Of a stretch of DNA of 16,810 nt, positions 1 through 8,898 are shown in pieces. This DNA comes from Trachipleistophora hominis. Taxonomy: Eukaryota > Microsporidia > Pleistophoridae. Where the stretch lies: positions 4,094-20,903 of the forward strand of contig JH993873.1 in assembly GCA_000316135.1 (NCBI GenBank). Reading direction: 5' to 3'. Below the pieces are notes generated by a model. It was given only the letters and a program-made list of their open reading frames with translations. It ran no database searches and was not told the origin of the DNA. The position numbers and the translations under genes were made by a program. Each line of letters starts with the position of its first letter. Positions within the stretch are counted from its first letter, which is position 1.

Positions 1-172
1 CAAGCTGATTGGTCAGTTGGAGAAAAATTCAAAAAATACTATTCCATGTTTTCGTTACTATTGATAAGTTACATGTTGTTATGAAGTTTTCGTCTTCTGA
101 AACTCACACAGCAGTTATTTAAGATCGATGTTTGGATTACTTGTTGGTACTGGCAGAAAATTAATTTTGTAA
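1..172 (+). repeat. Dispersed degenerate repeat, copy 1 (coding relic)
   Basis: This stretch aligns along its whole length with the reverse complement of 15290-14859 once the insertion there is removed. The best block is around 78-150, where both copies carry GTTATGAAG, GAAACTCAC, CAGCAGT and TCGATGTTT. Both also share CAAxCTGATT at the outer end and AAAATTAATTTT at the other. Copy 2 reads as open protein (SSETHPAVIYGRCL). In copy 1 the matching frame gives SSETHTAVI, then a stop. I infer two decayed copies of one protein-coding or mobile sequence. The copy may begin left of the window. I do not recognise the protein. Confidence 0.6.
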
Positions 173-1875
173 CCTTTGCTAAAAATTATAAAAACATTGA
201 AATAGTCGATTCAAAATGAAATTAAGACCAAAGACGAACAATTTGTATCCAAAGCATTATAATGTAACTTTACGTTTTATAAACGGAATAGCGCAGCTAG
301 TATTAACCAAGTACCTCAATTTTTTAAAAATAATAATGAATTCTGAGCACTCCGTTATTAAAAATATTAATGAATGTTGTTGTGTGAAGTGATAATTAAA
401 ATGGCTTTTGATAAAAAGTATTAATGGTAATTCTAACAGTAATAGCACAGATTTGTTGAAATAATAAATAAGGTAGATAATAATAGAAAATGGGTGTAAG
501 GCAGCAATTCGGAAAGTTTAAGTCGAGAAGCGTTTACCACAAGCATTGTACGCGTAAAATTATCCCGTGTAAATAAGTAATCACATTATGGTGCCTTGTT
601 TCTTCTTTTCCTTCATTGTTTTTTCTTCTAATCGTATTTTTATTACTCAAACGTTTTTTTGAAAAAACTATGAACGTACGCGCAATAATCTCAATATTAT
701 TTGATATATTTCTGTTTTTTTGTAAATAGGTTTCCCAAGCTTGACGAATTTTGAGTTTGAGGCGAAATCCATGGTTTTAAACTGTTTTGATTTTCTTTAA
801 AAATGTATCTTTGGTAATGTAATCTCGCCAATTCTGTGCTAATTATGGCAAAGGGACTTTCCTATCTTGTCATTGTGTTCAAAGGTATGGCAACAATTAT
901 AGTTTTGCTAGAAAGATCGCAGTTTTCTTTTTGTGGATAAACAACCAGATTACTAATCGGATTTTTGTTGGTTTTGATACTTTAACCACATTTACAGAAA
1001 AGGAATTGAAGAGATAATATATTTAGATGCGTATATTGATGAGATTTCGACCAATGCAAATGTTTGAATTTTAGCTTTTAGATCGTCGTATTGGTGGGGA
1101 CAAAAAAGGTGCTATAAAAACTACAATCATTGATATGTTTGAAATTTTTGAAAAAGCGAGTTGCATGAAAGATAGCAATTTGTATTTTTCATTAAATGCG
1201 AGCTTGTTCTTAACTTCCTTTCTAAATTTGAAATATTTTGTAATATAATAAAAGGTATTTGATATTTTCCTTTTCAAACAATTCAACCATTTTACGAGTT
1301 ATTTTCTATAAATGCTGTTGTTTTGCGTATGTCAAATACAAAATGTTATTGTCGTAGTTCTGCGTTGGTAGCGTTAGTATAGAGGTATGACTTTCATCCA
1401 TTTTATTTATATTGAGCGCTGCTTAATAATTGGATTATTAATGGGACGTGATCTCGACTGTTATTTTTACAACTTCACAGGCCACTACATTTGCTATGCC
1501 TTTTTAATGGTTGCCTAAGTATGTGTGATCCAGAACATGTGCCTAGAAGAAAAAGAAAAGGAAATTCTTCGACAGAACAACGAAATCTTGATTTTTGGTC
1601 GAAAGATAACACCCAAATAGTATTGATTATGTAGTACTGAATGAGTTAAGCGTTGAAATTTTCAAAAGGTACGAGTCCTAAATTTATAAAGAGTTAAAAA
1701 ACGCTTGGTTTTATGAAGTCTTTAATATTTAGATTTATTAATGAAGTAGGATATCACTGTGAATATATAGAGGATATGCTTTACAACTTTTTTTGCTGAA
1801 ATAATCATGCACAAATTATCACTGAAAAATGTGTGAAGTCTCAATAAAACCTTCATTGAGTATATTATTGAAGCT
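173..1875. other. Gene-free A+T-rich stretch
   Basis: No ORF with an ATG and protein-like composition stands out. The most coding-like piece is a minus-strand frame at 1286-1071: 71 codons, lysine-rich, ending in a hydrophobic segment. It has no in-frame ATG at its beginning. A minus-strand ATG at about 1290 lies in another frame, so a broken gene is possible but unproven. No tRNA, rRNA or tandem repeat was seen. Confidence 0.5.
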
Positions 1876-2109
1876 TTGGCCAACGTATATAACTATGTCA
1901 ACGAAGCTGTTAACTCTTGTGATAATGATAGTATAAATAGCAATAAGCATGCTGAATCGATGGATAATCCCTTTGAAATTCTATTATTTGCTTTAAAGAA
2001 CTTTTTACACGAGATCGCACCTCTTGTTGAAAAGAACCAGAAAAATTTACGTGGAGAATATTCTTGTGAAGTCGTTGGACTGATCCAATCTAAAGTTATG
2101 GTGCTTTAA
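1876..2109 (+). pseudogene. ORF remnant of unknown function
   Basis: This frame is open for 77 codons with a mixed, protein-like composition: an acidic, asparagine-rich start, then an amphipathic stretch NPFEILLFALKNFLHEIAPL. Its codons are less A+T-rich than the flanks. The frame opens at a TTG and its first ATG comes 29 codons in, so no normal eukaryotic start is present. No CCC signal precedes it. I read it as the surviving 3' part of a decayed gene. It could also be chance, or a gene whose 5' end is in another frame. I do not recognise a family. Confidence 0.3.
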
Positions 2110-2780
2110 AAGAAAAATTTAAATTGTTTTAAATCTTAGATGACGAGAGCTAACCGATAGAAATGATGATATGGAGAAAACAAAACAATAAATTTATCGT
2201 AACAAAATTTTTATGTATGAATACATGCTAAAAGGTTTTAGAATGTGTGAAGTATATATTTTCCTCAAATTTCCATTTTGTAGATTTCTAGTTTGTATTT
2301 TAGCTGTTGTCAAACGTAATTGTGTTCAGAAGAGCCTTCACAATTCAGTATAAATTTATTATTTGCCTGTTCAGAAACAAACAAATAATTCTAATGCGAA
2401 TATGTTATTAATAGTTGTTTTGAACCATATATTACTTAGTACTTGATTGATACTTAAATATGATCGTCGTAAGCTAATTTTTTGTTTAGATCCAACATAG
2501 GGGAATAATCATCATATTTGATACTATGGTATGATAGTATTATATCACATTAAGACGTTAATTATATACGATTTCTTATCTCAAATGTTTATTTATCATC
2601 ATGCGTACATTACACATATCCTTCAGTTGGCCAAAACACATCGTGACAGCCGACCTTTAGTTGACCGAGACTCCTTACTTAGTAAGGACGCTTTTATTTA
2701 TTTCTTTCACTTAACAATATAAAAACTCTTCTCATCTGCTGGGACAACCATAGACACCGGCTTTCGATTCAAGGAGGAAT
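2110..2780. other. Gene-free stretch
   Basis: No supported gene. A short plus-strand ATG ORF at about 2531-2722 looks like chance. The right half (from about 2630) is visibly richer in G+C than the left half, like the broken gene that follows it on the minus strand, and holds the 17-nt inverted repeat at 2672-2688. Confidence 0.45.
2672..2688. repeat. Short perfect inverted repeat
   Basis: Two 8-bp arms, TCCTTACT and AGTAAGGA, are separated by a single T. They form a tight palindrome in the G+C-richer part of the intergenic DNA. No gene end is adjacent, so a role as terminator or binding site is unsupported. Confidence 0.4.
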
Positions 2781-3483
2781 TTAACGCGAAATCACACACA
2801 ACATTTTCGCACGTATTCTCACAATAGCAAAAAGATATATTGCGACCACAGTAGTGGCATTAACACGCGATTCATAACTTGTAAGATTTCCTCTCCGCTT
2901 AATGAGAAATTCGAAGAACTCTCCCTCTCAGGAGACTTTTATTCGTGTTTTAATTCCTGTGGCTGCATTGTTTCTCAGTTTGTCTAGACTAATGCACGTG
3001 TAACGCATCCTTCCAACTTTCAAAAGCCCCTTTATATACCTTTCTTCATCATCGAACGTTATATTTGATGTAAAGTGGTATATTATCCTCAGTTGTTCTA
3101 CTCATTAACTGCCTGGGGCAACAGTTGCACAAGGTCCTAGGCCTCTTTGTGGTAGATTTGCAACCACTTACTACACCATCGCTGCGTCTTCTATCTTTTC
3201 TGTGATATTATTTGTGTTTTAAGAGTTCTAATATTCAAAGTCTCTTCCTATGAGATAATCAGTAATTTTCTCAGGTGCTATATATGCCTTGGTCTATCTC
3301 CGGTATAATTGGCGGGAGCGTTATCCTTACTATACCTGATACCATTTTATATATCGTAAGACGATATATATCTTTTATTTCTTCAAGGATTTTATCGTTA
3401 TATTTACTTTCCTTCATCAGTTTGTCCTTATTCGCCCTATAGAATACTACTGTGACGTCTTGTTCTAACAAGCTACTTTTCAT
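2781..3483 (-). pseudogene. Broken protein-coding gene, family not recognised
   Basis: Read on the minus strand, this stretch starts with an ATG and 70 open codons (3483-3271) of good protein character, including YRANKDKLMKESKYNDKILE. A shift of frame near 3285 then leads into a second frame that continues to a stop at 2781-2783, with several internal stops. Its last part, from about 3095 down, is open for more than 100 codons apart from one TGA and contains TFDDEERYIKGLLKVGRMRY and EGEFFEFLIKRRGNLTSYES. So an original gene of at least about 230 codons seems to carry one frameshift and several nonsense codons. G+C is higher than in the flanks. I cannot assign a family. A multi-copy microsporidian family or transposon protein is possible. 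Confidence 0.5.
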
Positions 3484-3715
3484 TGAGCCGAACCTGAAGA
3501 AGAAACATATAATTGAAAAAAAGAAACGAATATTTCATGGCATTGTGCCATCGCTTCTATTTATATTTTTCTTTCTTTTTTTGATAAAGTCAAATTTCTC
3601 TACTACCAATGGCCGATTAGAACTTGATAAAGCTACAAAAAAAGGAACAAGAACACCTGAATAGTCTTGTTTTATTATATGATATGAATAAATATTTCAA
3701 ATCATATTTGTAGAC

Positions 3716-3925
3716 ATGGTCAGTCACAGTTTAATGCTTTATTACTTGCAGAAAACAAATCTTGTACCAACTCGATATTATGGCAATAGAGATGTACTTT
3801 TCTATGCTCAGCAATCAATTGTTCTATTCTATACTATTTATAACATGTGTTTACGTATACGAATACCAAAAGCTGCGAAATGTGCAGTAAGCTTGTATCC
3901 GCGAAAGAGTAAATTACATAAGTAA
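3716..3925 (+). CDS. Possible small ORF, unknown
   Basis: The ORF has 69 codons from an ATG, is tyrosine- and leucine-rich in its first half and ends in a basic tail (RIRIPKAAKCAVSLYPRKSK). No CCC triplet lies near the ATG and no AATAAA lies at the stop, unlike the recognised genes here. It could be a relic or a chance frame. Confidence 0.18.
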   Translation: MVSHSLMLYYLQKTNLVPTRYYGNRDVLFYAQQSIVLFYTIYNMCLRIRIPKAAKCAVSLYPRKSKLHK

Positions 3926-4288
3926 AAAGTATAACGTATATTTATTGTAGCTGATCATCGAATTATTACACGCTCTTACAGTTCTTGAAATGCGTGACTA
4001 CGTGTTCGGAGAGAGCATTAGTTTATCAGTTTTTTAACCAAATTTCAATCAGTTAAAGGAATATGTGTTAGGAGATGACTATACATACTCATGTCCTAGT
4101 TGTTAAACAAACATGACAGTTATAAAATTGTAGCTATGCTTCCAACTGAACGACACGGTTTTAGCAACATTAATCATATACCAAATGTTAATATTCGTTT
4201 TAAGAGCTGATGATTGGTGTAAAATAGTAGAGTTTGATCAAATACTGCGCCGGATAATATAATAAATCTGGCTTGTACGTGTTGATGG

Positions 4289-4306
4289 AATGTGTTCAAA
4301 CACATT
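4289..4306. repeat. Perfect 8-bp inverted repeat
   Basis: The arms AATGTGTT and AACACATT are separated by CA. They lie about 170 bp upstream of the small coiled-coil gene, too far to call a core promoter element. Confidence 0.35.
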
Positions 4307-4464
4307 AAAACATGTTACTCTCGTTATACTTATATACTGTGATCGAATAGAATTTTCTGTTTTACGTAGTATCTGCAATTACCTTTTAGTCTTGCCGTGG
4401 CATTAGTTACTAAATAATTTACTTTTGGTGATACTTCGTTTTGAGAAATGTTTTTACCAGCAAA

Positions 4465-4467
4465 CCC
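4465..4467 (+). promoter_or_regulatory. CCC start-associated motif of the prefoldin-like gene
   Basis: CCC lies 6 nt before the ATG at 4474. Upstream CCC-like signals are known for microsporidian genes. Here it favours 4474 over the frame opening at 4441, which has no ATG. Confidence 0.45.
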
Positions 4468-4473
4468 TCTGTG

Positions 4474-4707
4474 ATGATAAACCAACATAATTACGTTACT
4501 ATTATAAATTCTCTGGACCATAAACAGGCACAATACCAAAAACTACTTACAAATATCGACCATACAAAGGAATACTACCTAGTCTGCGAGAACATAAGCA
4601 TGCAAATAGATCACAAGCACGTGAAAGAGAAGTGCGAGAGAATGATCATGAAAATAGAGAACGAAAAAGAAAAAATAACGGGACTGTATTATGTGAGTAA
4701 AAAATAA
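4474..4707 (+). CDS. Small coiled-coil protein, prefoldin subunit 2-like
   Basis: The gene encodes 77 residues, mostly predicted helix with charged heptad-like stretches (residues 13-30 and 48-70). The block KLLTNIDHTKEYYLVCENI, followed after a fixed gap by V and then ENEKEKI, resembles the second half of prefoldin subunit 2, where L-x-x-(V/I)-D-x-T-(R/K)-x-x-Y is followed 15 residues after the Tyr by a Val and then an N-x-K-x-x-I helix. Prefoldin hands unfolded actin and tubulin to the CCT chaperonin in the cytosol. The N-terminal helix is shorter than usual (family members are about 110-150 residues), so this may be a reduced form or a different small coiled-coil protein. The ATG is chosen because CCC lies 6 nt upstream. 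The stop is embedded in AATAAA and lies 5 bp from the convergent TRM6 stop. The CDS is fairly secure; the family is tentative. Confidence 0.55.
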   Translation: MINQHNYVTIINSLDHKQAQYQKLLTNIDHTKEYYLVCENISMQIDHKHVKEKCERMIMKIENEKEKITGLYYVSKK

Positions 4708-4714
4708 ATTTATT
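4703..4714. terminator. Palindromic bidirectional poly(A) signal
   Basis: AATAAATTTATT is a perfect 12-bp palindrome, so each strand carries AATAAA. On the plus strand it overlaps the TAA of the prefoldin-like gene (4705-4707). On the minus strand it overlaps the TAA of TRM6 (4715-4713). One 12-bp block therefore supplies both poly(A) signals and most of both stop codons. Use as a poly(A) signal is inferred. Confidence 0.6.
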
Positions 4715-5981
4715 ATCCACCAGATAGGCGTTTACGCTTGTGTGTCTCGTCCTTATCATCCATTTTCTCCATGCCTTCGTCATCTGCTTGCGAAGCAGCA
4801 GCATGATAGCATACGAAAGTTTCATTTTTCTCGCTGTTTTTCATTTCGCCATCCGTATCATTGTTGCTATTATCTGATCTTGTCCTCGGATGCATGCCAT
4901 CATCTTTTTCATTGATATCATGATTATTGTCCACCATAGATCCTGCCATTATTTCGTCTACACTCAAATGCTTTTTCTCTTCAAATGCAGGCTGTTTCTT
5001 CCCTGCTGATAAACACTCCATCACATCCACAACCTTGTTCGCCGTGATGACATAACCCTCATTATAATCGCCTCGTACCACAGGATGCATACTCTCAATC
5101 GTATACCTCCTACTGAAAAAGTCATTCATTCGCACGTTCACGTATGATTTGTGATTCAGAAAATACTCAAAACATTTCTCGGCATCGTCTCGATTTCTTC
5201 TGTAGATCACCAATTGATCACTCAGATGAGAATGGATTCTCTCGCACAGCTGTTGATTCTCAGACGCATCGCAAATATCAGCGAGAATAACCACGTCATA
5301 AACACTCGATAAATCATTTAGCGTTGTATATTTTATGATATAATTTCCTACTTTCTTGACGCTCTGCTTCATTCCCACCACATCAACAGTTTTTACGCCC
5401 TTGTACAGTGCGGTGTATGAGAGGAGAGCATGTTTATCATCGTAGATTAAGACACTGCGGTCTTTTTCCACATAGAATGACAAAAACGCTATTGCGCTCA
5501 GAGAAAACGTCTTTTTCCTCTTCAGCAAAGAAGAATGAAACGAAAGAGGTGATAGTTCGTGAACAATTATCCTTTTTTCTTTTTTTTCGTTCTTTTTATT
5601 CCTGTATTTTCTCCTTGTCCGCTCTTCCATTGTTATTTCTTCTTTTTCACCTGCATCACCCGAGTGAACATCATCTTCATTTTCTCTGCACTTACCATCG
5701 CCTGCTGATACATTCAACCTCTTGGTTGTATTGTTGTTCGCATCAACGTATTTTTTATCATAATCTGTATTTCCAGTGTCTTCATCCAATGGTTCTAACA
5801 TATCTACCAATTTAAATACTTCATTCTCAATTTTATATGTTACGTAATATTCCAATCCTTCGAGATCCAATAGATTAAATATCTGTCTATTAAATTTGCA
5901 TTTCTTATCTTCAATTTTTAGAGGAGCACTCGCACGACCATAGCCCTCTATGATCACGTAATCATCTTTTTTAATAGTCAT
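4713..5981 (-). CDS. TRM6: tRNA (adenine58-N1)-methyltransferase non-catalytic subunit Trm6 (Gcd10)
   Basis: This 422-residue protein matches Trm6, the tRNA-binding partner of the catalytic Trm61 in the nuclear complex that makes m1A58 in tRNAs, including initiator tRNA. The N-terminus (residues 4-20, KKDDYVIIEGYGRA) fits the family's opening strand. The most diagnostic part is RRYTIESMHP (291-300) with GYVITANKV (309-317), equivalent to the RRYQ-x-HP...GG(Y/F)xLSG-K-V end of the Rossmann-like domain. As expected for the non-catalytic subunit, no clear SAM-binding glycine motif is present. An insertion at about 64-137 is acidic, then very basic (RTRRKYRNKKNEKKEKR) and could be a nuclear signal, as could HKRKRL near the end. 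The acidic C-terminal tail (about 330-415) is low complexity. The start has CCC 4 nt upstream. Trm61 is not in the window. Confidence 0.85.
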   Translation of the reverse strand: MTIKKDDYVIIEGYGRASAPLKIEDKKCKFNRQIFNLLDLEGLEYYVTYKIENEVFKLVDMLEPLDEDTGNTDYDKKYVDANNNTTKRLNVSAGDGKCRENEDDVHSGDAGEKEEITMEERTRRKYRNKKNEKKEKRIIVHELSPLSFHSSLLKRKKTFSLSAIAFLSFYVEKDRSVLIYDDKHALLSYTALYKGVKTVDVVGMKQSVKKVGNYIIKYTTLNDLSSVYDVVILADICDASENQQLCERIHSHLSDQLVIYRRNRDDAEKCFEYFLNHKSYVNVRMNDFFSRRYTIESMHPVVRGDYNEGYVITANKVVDVMECLSAGKKQPAFEEKKHLSVDEIMAGSMVDNNHDINEKDDGMHPRTRSDNSNNDTDGEMKNSEKNETFVCYHAAASQADDEGMEKMDDKDETHKRKRLSGG

Positions 5982-5985
5982 AAAA

Positions 5986-5988
5986 GGG
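5986..5988 (-). promoter_or_regulatory. CCC start-associated motif of TRM6
   Basis: On the minus strand the sequence reads CCC-TTTT-ATG. The spacing of 4 nt is the same as at TFB1 and the small ORF at 12172, which supports this ATG as the start. Confidence 0.5.
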
Positions 5989-6969
5989 TCGATATTTCAA
6001 AAAATATGATTTTATTTAACAATCCCAAACAGGTACAAATTCAAACGGAAGTAAATCTAATATCGGACAATCTTTGATATGCCAATTACATTAATAATCA
6101 CGTTTAGCTTCAACGTTGAAATGTTTATTGTTTTACTAGAGGTGGATAGAAGTCTTTAACCCTAGTTTTAATGGGTCAAAGATATGATATTAATAACATA
6201 CACCAATTACTTGGATAAATTCGTGTATAATATAAAGAAGACCATATAGCATGTTTTGACGAGTTACAAAGTTATCGGGATATACATTTTATACATATGT
6301 AATTCAAAACTTTTTACAATTGTACTTCGAAATTTTCTATTCCTGATGTAAGAGAATTTTTTTTACATTTACTAAAAAAAGCCGAAGATGGTATGACTGA
6401 CATACTTGTTTTGAATATAATTATCTTATTTTTATGATTAATATCTTAAATATCCACTCTGCATCTTATAAGCTTATGATAGTCATTATATTTTTTATCA
6501 TAACACCATAATTTTTTCATTGAAGATAATTCACTTATTTATTTATCCACTTATTTTTAACTACGCGTTCACTCTTTTCTTACACAAGTATAAAAGAGTT
6601 TAATATCGGTATTATTCAGATGATAGCAGAATGTAAATCTTTTTAATATTGATCTAATGTTTCAAGTAAGCAAATAATATTGATTGCAACCTATTGAATA
6701 TATAATAAAAAATTACAACCATGTGTTTGGACTAAAACGTTTTTTCATTATTTATCTCTCACAATCCCTATATTACAAACAAGTAAATAATCTTTATTAT
6801 CATATATTAGTTGTCTGAGGTATATGGTAAGAAAAAATGGCGTGACTGTAAATTAAATCATAGTATTTCTGGTGTCAGCGATCATTTAACAAAATAAAAC
6901 AAACCACAAAATTAAAATGGCCCTTATAAATCACTAACAATACAAAAATAATAAAAATTATTTACATTG

Positions 6970-6972
6970 CCC
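6970..6972 (+). promoter_or_regulatory. CCC start-associated motif of the eIF4E gene
   Basis: CCC lies 6 nt before the ATG at 6979. It supports that ATG rather than the TTG where the frame opens at 6967. Confidence 0.5.
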
Positions 6973-6978
6973 TTGTCT

Positions 6979-7527
6979 ATGACACATCCATTGTTTGTTC
7001 CCTTCACAATAAAAACCATAACGCGAAATACGACAAAGAAAGAACCTTTCGATTTCTGCAATTCATTGAAGAAGCTATGCACGCTCAGGTCGGTGGAAAA
7101 CCTTTTGTATTTTCTCAACCATGTGAATTTTGACCACATCGAGGGAATAACAGACATTTCCATATTCAAAGAGGGAATAGAGCCACTATGGGAAGACAAA
7201 AGCAATATTAGCGGTGGTAAATGGATTATAAAATTGCGACGGGAGGTCAGTACACGATTGTTTCAGAAGCTTCTAATACGAATGGTTCGTCAACCTTTTG
7301 ACAAAATAGATGTTAATGGAATAGTGATAAGCTTTAGAATGAAAAATGTTATTCTTGCGGTATGGACCAAAGATTCAACGGGAAAGGATCGCTTTAAAGA
7401 TGTTTTGATGGAAATCAAAAAAGTTTTGGACATAAAATTTTTCTTATCGGTCGAATACAAGGACAATGATGAAAGTTTGAAAGACAATTCCTCGTTTAGG
7501 AACACAAAGAACTTGTATGTGCAGTAA
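6979..7527 (+). CDS. eIF4E-family mRNA cap-binding protein
   Basis: The 182-residue protein has the eIF4E core. FKEGIEPLWED (63-73) matches the FKDGIEPMWED block holding the cap-stacking Trp and the m7G-binding Glu (W71, E72). GGKW (79-82), an FR-x-K pair (R120, K122) for the cap phosphates and AVWT (W129) follow in order. It binds the 5' cap to recruit mRNA for translation in the cytosol. By my hand alignment the second cap-stacking Trp (human W56) is F26, human W43 is F9, W46 is K12 and W73, which contacts eIF4G and 4E-BPs, is L43. Phe at the W43 and W56 positions is typical of class II (4EHP-like) members, so this may be divergent or class II-like. The N-terminal tail is almost absent. The start is set by the CCC 6 nt upstream, and AATAAA follows the stop by 8 nt. 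Confidence 0.9.
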   Translation: MTHPLFVPFTIKTITRNTTKKEPFDFCNSLKKLCTLRSVENLLYFLNHVNFDHIEGITDISIFKEGIEPLWEDKSNISGGKWIIKLRREVSTRLFQKLLIRMVRQPFDKIDVNGIVISFRMKNVILAVWTKDSTGKDRFKDVLMEIKKVLDIKFFLSVEYKDNDESLKDNSSFRNTKNLYVQ

Positions 7528-7535
7528 AAATTTGG

Positions 7536-7541
7536 AATAAA
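7536..7541 (+). terminator. Poly(A) signal of the eIF4E gene
   Basis: AATAAA starts 9 nt after the last base of the stop codon at 7525-7527. It is the first such hexamer downstream, which implies a very short 3' UTR. Confidence 0.5.
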
Positions 7542-7864
7542 AATTCCTTGGTTTTTGTGGAGAGCTTGCGTTTTGCCACGTATACAAGCGTAATGTGCAA
7601 TCTCAGTAGTCAATTTGAAATAAAAGTATTGGTTTATTTTATCATCGAAAAGATATGATCCGTTTACGATTTAAAGACAAGATTCACCAAGTAAAGTACC
7701 TATTAACGTACAAAGGATTCATTTGCTTAATATTTAACACAATAAATTGATTTAAGCCTTTATACAATCAAATAATTTTTGATTCTTGAAATACATGACA
7801 TTCTATTTCCAAAAACAGTATTCCGTAAGTAAAGGACGTAACCAATATTGTTAACTACTAGATT

Positions 7865-7909
7865 AAAAAATAAAAAGAAACTGAGTAGTAAGTAAAGTCT
7901 AATCTAATA
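7865..7909 (+). mobile_element. 5'-truncated copy of the retroposon tail at 14912-15155
   Basis: From GAAACTG to TCTAATCTAATAA (7877-7910) this matches the 3' end of the larger insertion (15120-15154) with one 1-base gap and two substitutions. It is flanked by imperfect 12-bp direct repeats, AACTACTAGATT (7853-7864) and AACCACTAGGTT (7910-7921), identical at 10 of 12 positions. A 3' end shared up to the duplication, with most of the 5' part missing, is the pattern of target-primed reverse transcription with 5' truncation. The mismatched duplications suggest an old insertion. The first 12 bases (A-rich) are not shared with the larger copy. Confidence 0.45.
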
Positions 7910-8457
7910 AACCACTAGGTTGATATTCTTTTTGCAATACAGATTTTCTCGATCCGTTAACCATCATGCAATAAAAAATGAACAGTTTTTATGTCATGGT
8001 ATAAGTTGTATACCATTAGTCTTTTACACAGTTCGTACAAATGATGATTAACTATCGATCTTCGTGCAAAATTTATCGTCCTTGCTATTATCATTACCAA
8101 TATTAATGAAAGGATAACTTGGAAGTAGTATGTTCAGTATAAGAAAAAAGTTATCTTATCCGCCTTTCCGAAACAAAAATTTATAATAATAGCATCCGAT
8201 CTTTATTCTTGGCAGGATTCTCGGCTATTTTTTATTATCAATGTGTGAGGAAATGCCGCCGATTACAAATCAACTTTTTAATTATACAAAAATGCGAATC
8301 CATTCGGAAACAACTGGTTTAGTGTGGATACTAAGTCTAAAAAAAGGTAATCAATTGACCACATATAATTCAAGCGATAATTTTATAAAAGAAAACAGTG
8401 TATCTATTATATTTTGATGTTATCGCGTTATAAACAGCAACTATGGTCGCCATAAAT

Positions 8458-8898
8458 TTAGCAGAGTTCCTTTTTAAAAGCGTCTTTATTTTTATTTGTG
8501 CCAGATTGCAAAATTCCAATATTCTTCTGGTCCGCTGAAACCGACCATGGCTACGAGCCATTAGTTCATAGATATATTTTGCAGGCGATAAAAATCACCA
8601 TTTTCATGAGCTTTTCAATCAAGTGCCATAATTTGTCTTCTTTCTGGCTGTTTATTATTGCAGCTGAAAATATACGTGTACTTAATTTATCAAGAATCAT
8701 TTTTCACGAAATCAATGGAATAACCATTGCCTGCATGCCTTTTGGCACATATCGATGTTTTTTTACATATGTATACCTGTATTTCTATTTAATACTGATA
8801 ATTTTCTCGGCATGTATGTGTGCATTTATGACACCCAGCAGACTACCTAGGATTAAATTTATTAAAAATTCTTTATCACTACAATCAAACTGTAAATA
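8458..8898 (-). pseudogene. Decayed coding-like stretch, family unknown
   Basis: One minus-strand frame reads as protein with only four in-frame stops over about 145 codons. It includes FDCSDKEFLINLILGSLLGV, KKHRYVPKGMQAMVIPLI and INSQKEDKLWHLIEKLMKMV. G+C is higher than in the flanks. The opposite strand is also open for 138 codons (8498-8914), very hydrophobic, with its first in-frame ATG about 36 codons in. I favour a minus-strand relic because the residues there are balanced and the plus-strand frame is mainly aromatic and aliphatic, as antisense frames often are. A real plus-strand membrane protein cannot be excluded. I do not recognise a family. Confidence 0.3.

Larger units (their letters stand above)
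3484..4473. other. Intergenic stretch with one weak ORF and an inverted repeat
   Basis: A lysine-rich plus-strand frame at 3452-3664 has a hydrophobic run but contains no ATG, so it is not a supported gene. A weak ATG ORF (3716-3925) and a palindrome (4289-4306) are listed separately. Nothing else was recognised. Confidence 0.45.
5982..6978. other. Long intergenic region between TRM6 and eIF4E
   Basis: These divergent genes are separated by about 1 kb of very A+T-rich DNA with no ORF of note, no RNA gene and no repeat that I can support. It must contain both promoters. No clear TATA element could be singled out because TATA-like strings occur throughout. Confidence 0.5.
7528..8457. other. 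Intergenic stretch with a truncated retroposon tail
   Basis: No supported gene. It holds the poly(A) signal of the eIF4E gene and the short insertion at 7865-7909, both listed separately. The rest is A+T-rich DNA without evident structure. Confidence 0.45.

Noticed and set aside
3480..3500. Possible tRNA B-box (GGTTCGGCTC on the minus strand)
   Set aside because: The flanks cannot form a T-stem and no A-box or acceptor stem is present.
3452..3664. Plus-strand Lys-rich ORF with a hydrophobic run
   Set aside because: It contains no ATG and overlaps the ATG of the broken minus-strand gene; low-complexity composition explains it.
5408..5815. 135-codon plus-strand ORF inside TRM6
   Set aside because: It is antisense to the well-supported TRM6 frame, and its Phe/Ser/His/Leu-rich composition mirrors the Lys/Glu-rich strand opposite.
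6924..7205. 93-codon minus-strand ORF over the eIF4E start
   Set aside because: It is antisense to the conserved eIF4E core, with no motif of its own.
7290..7613. 107-codon minus-strand ORF over the eIF4E 3' half
   Set aside because: A shadow of the eIF4E gene; no recognisable domain.
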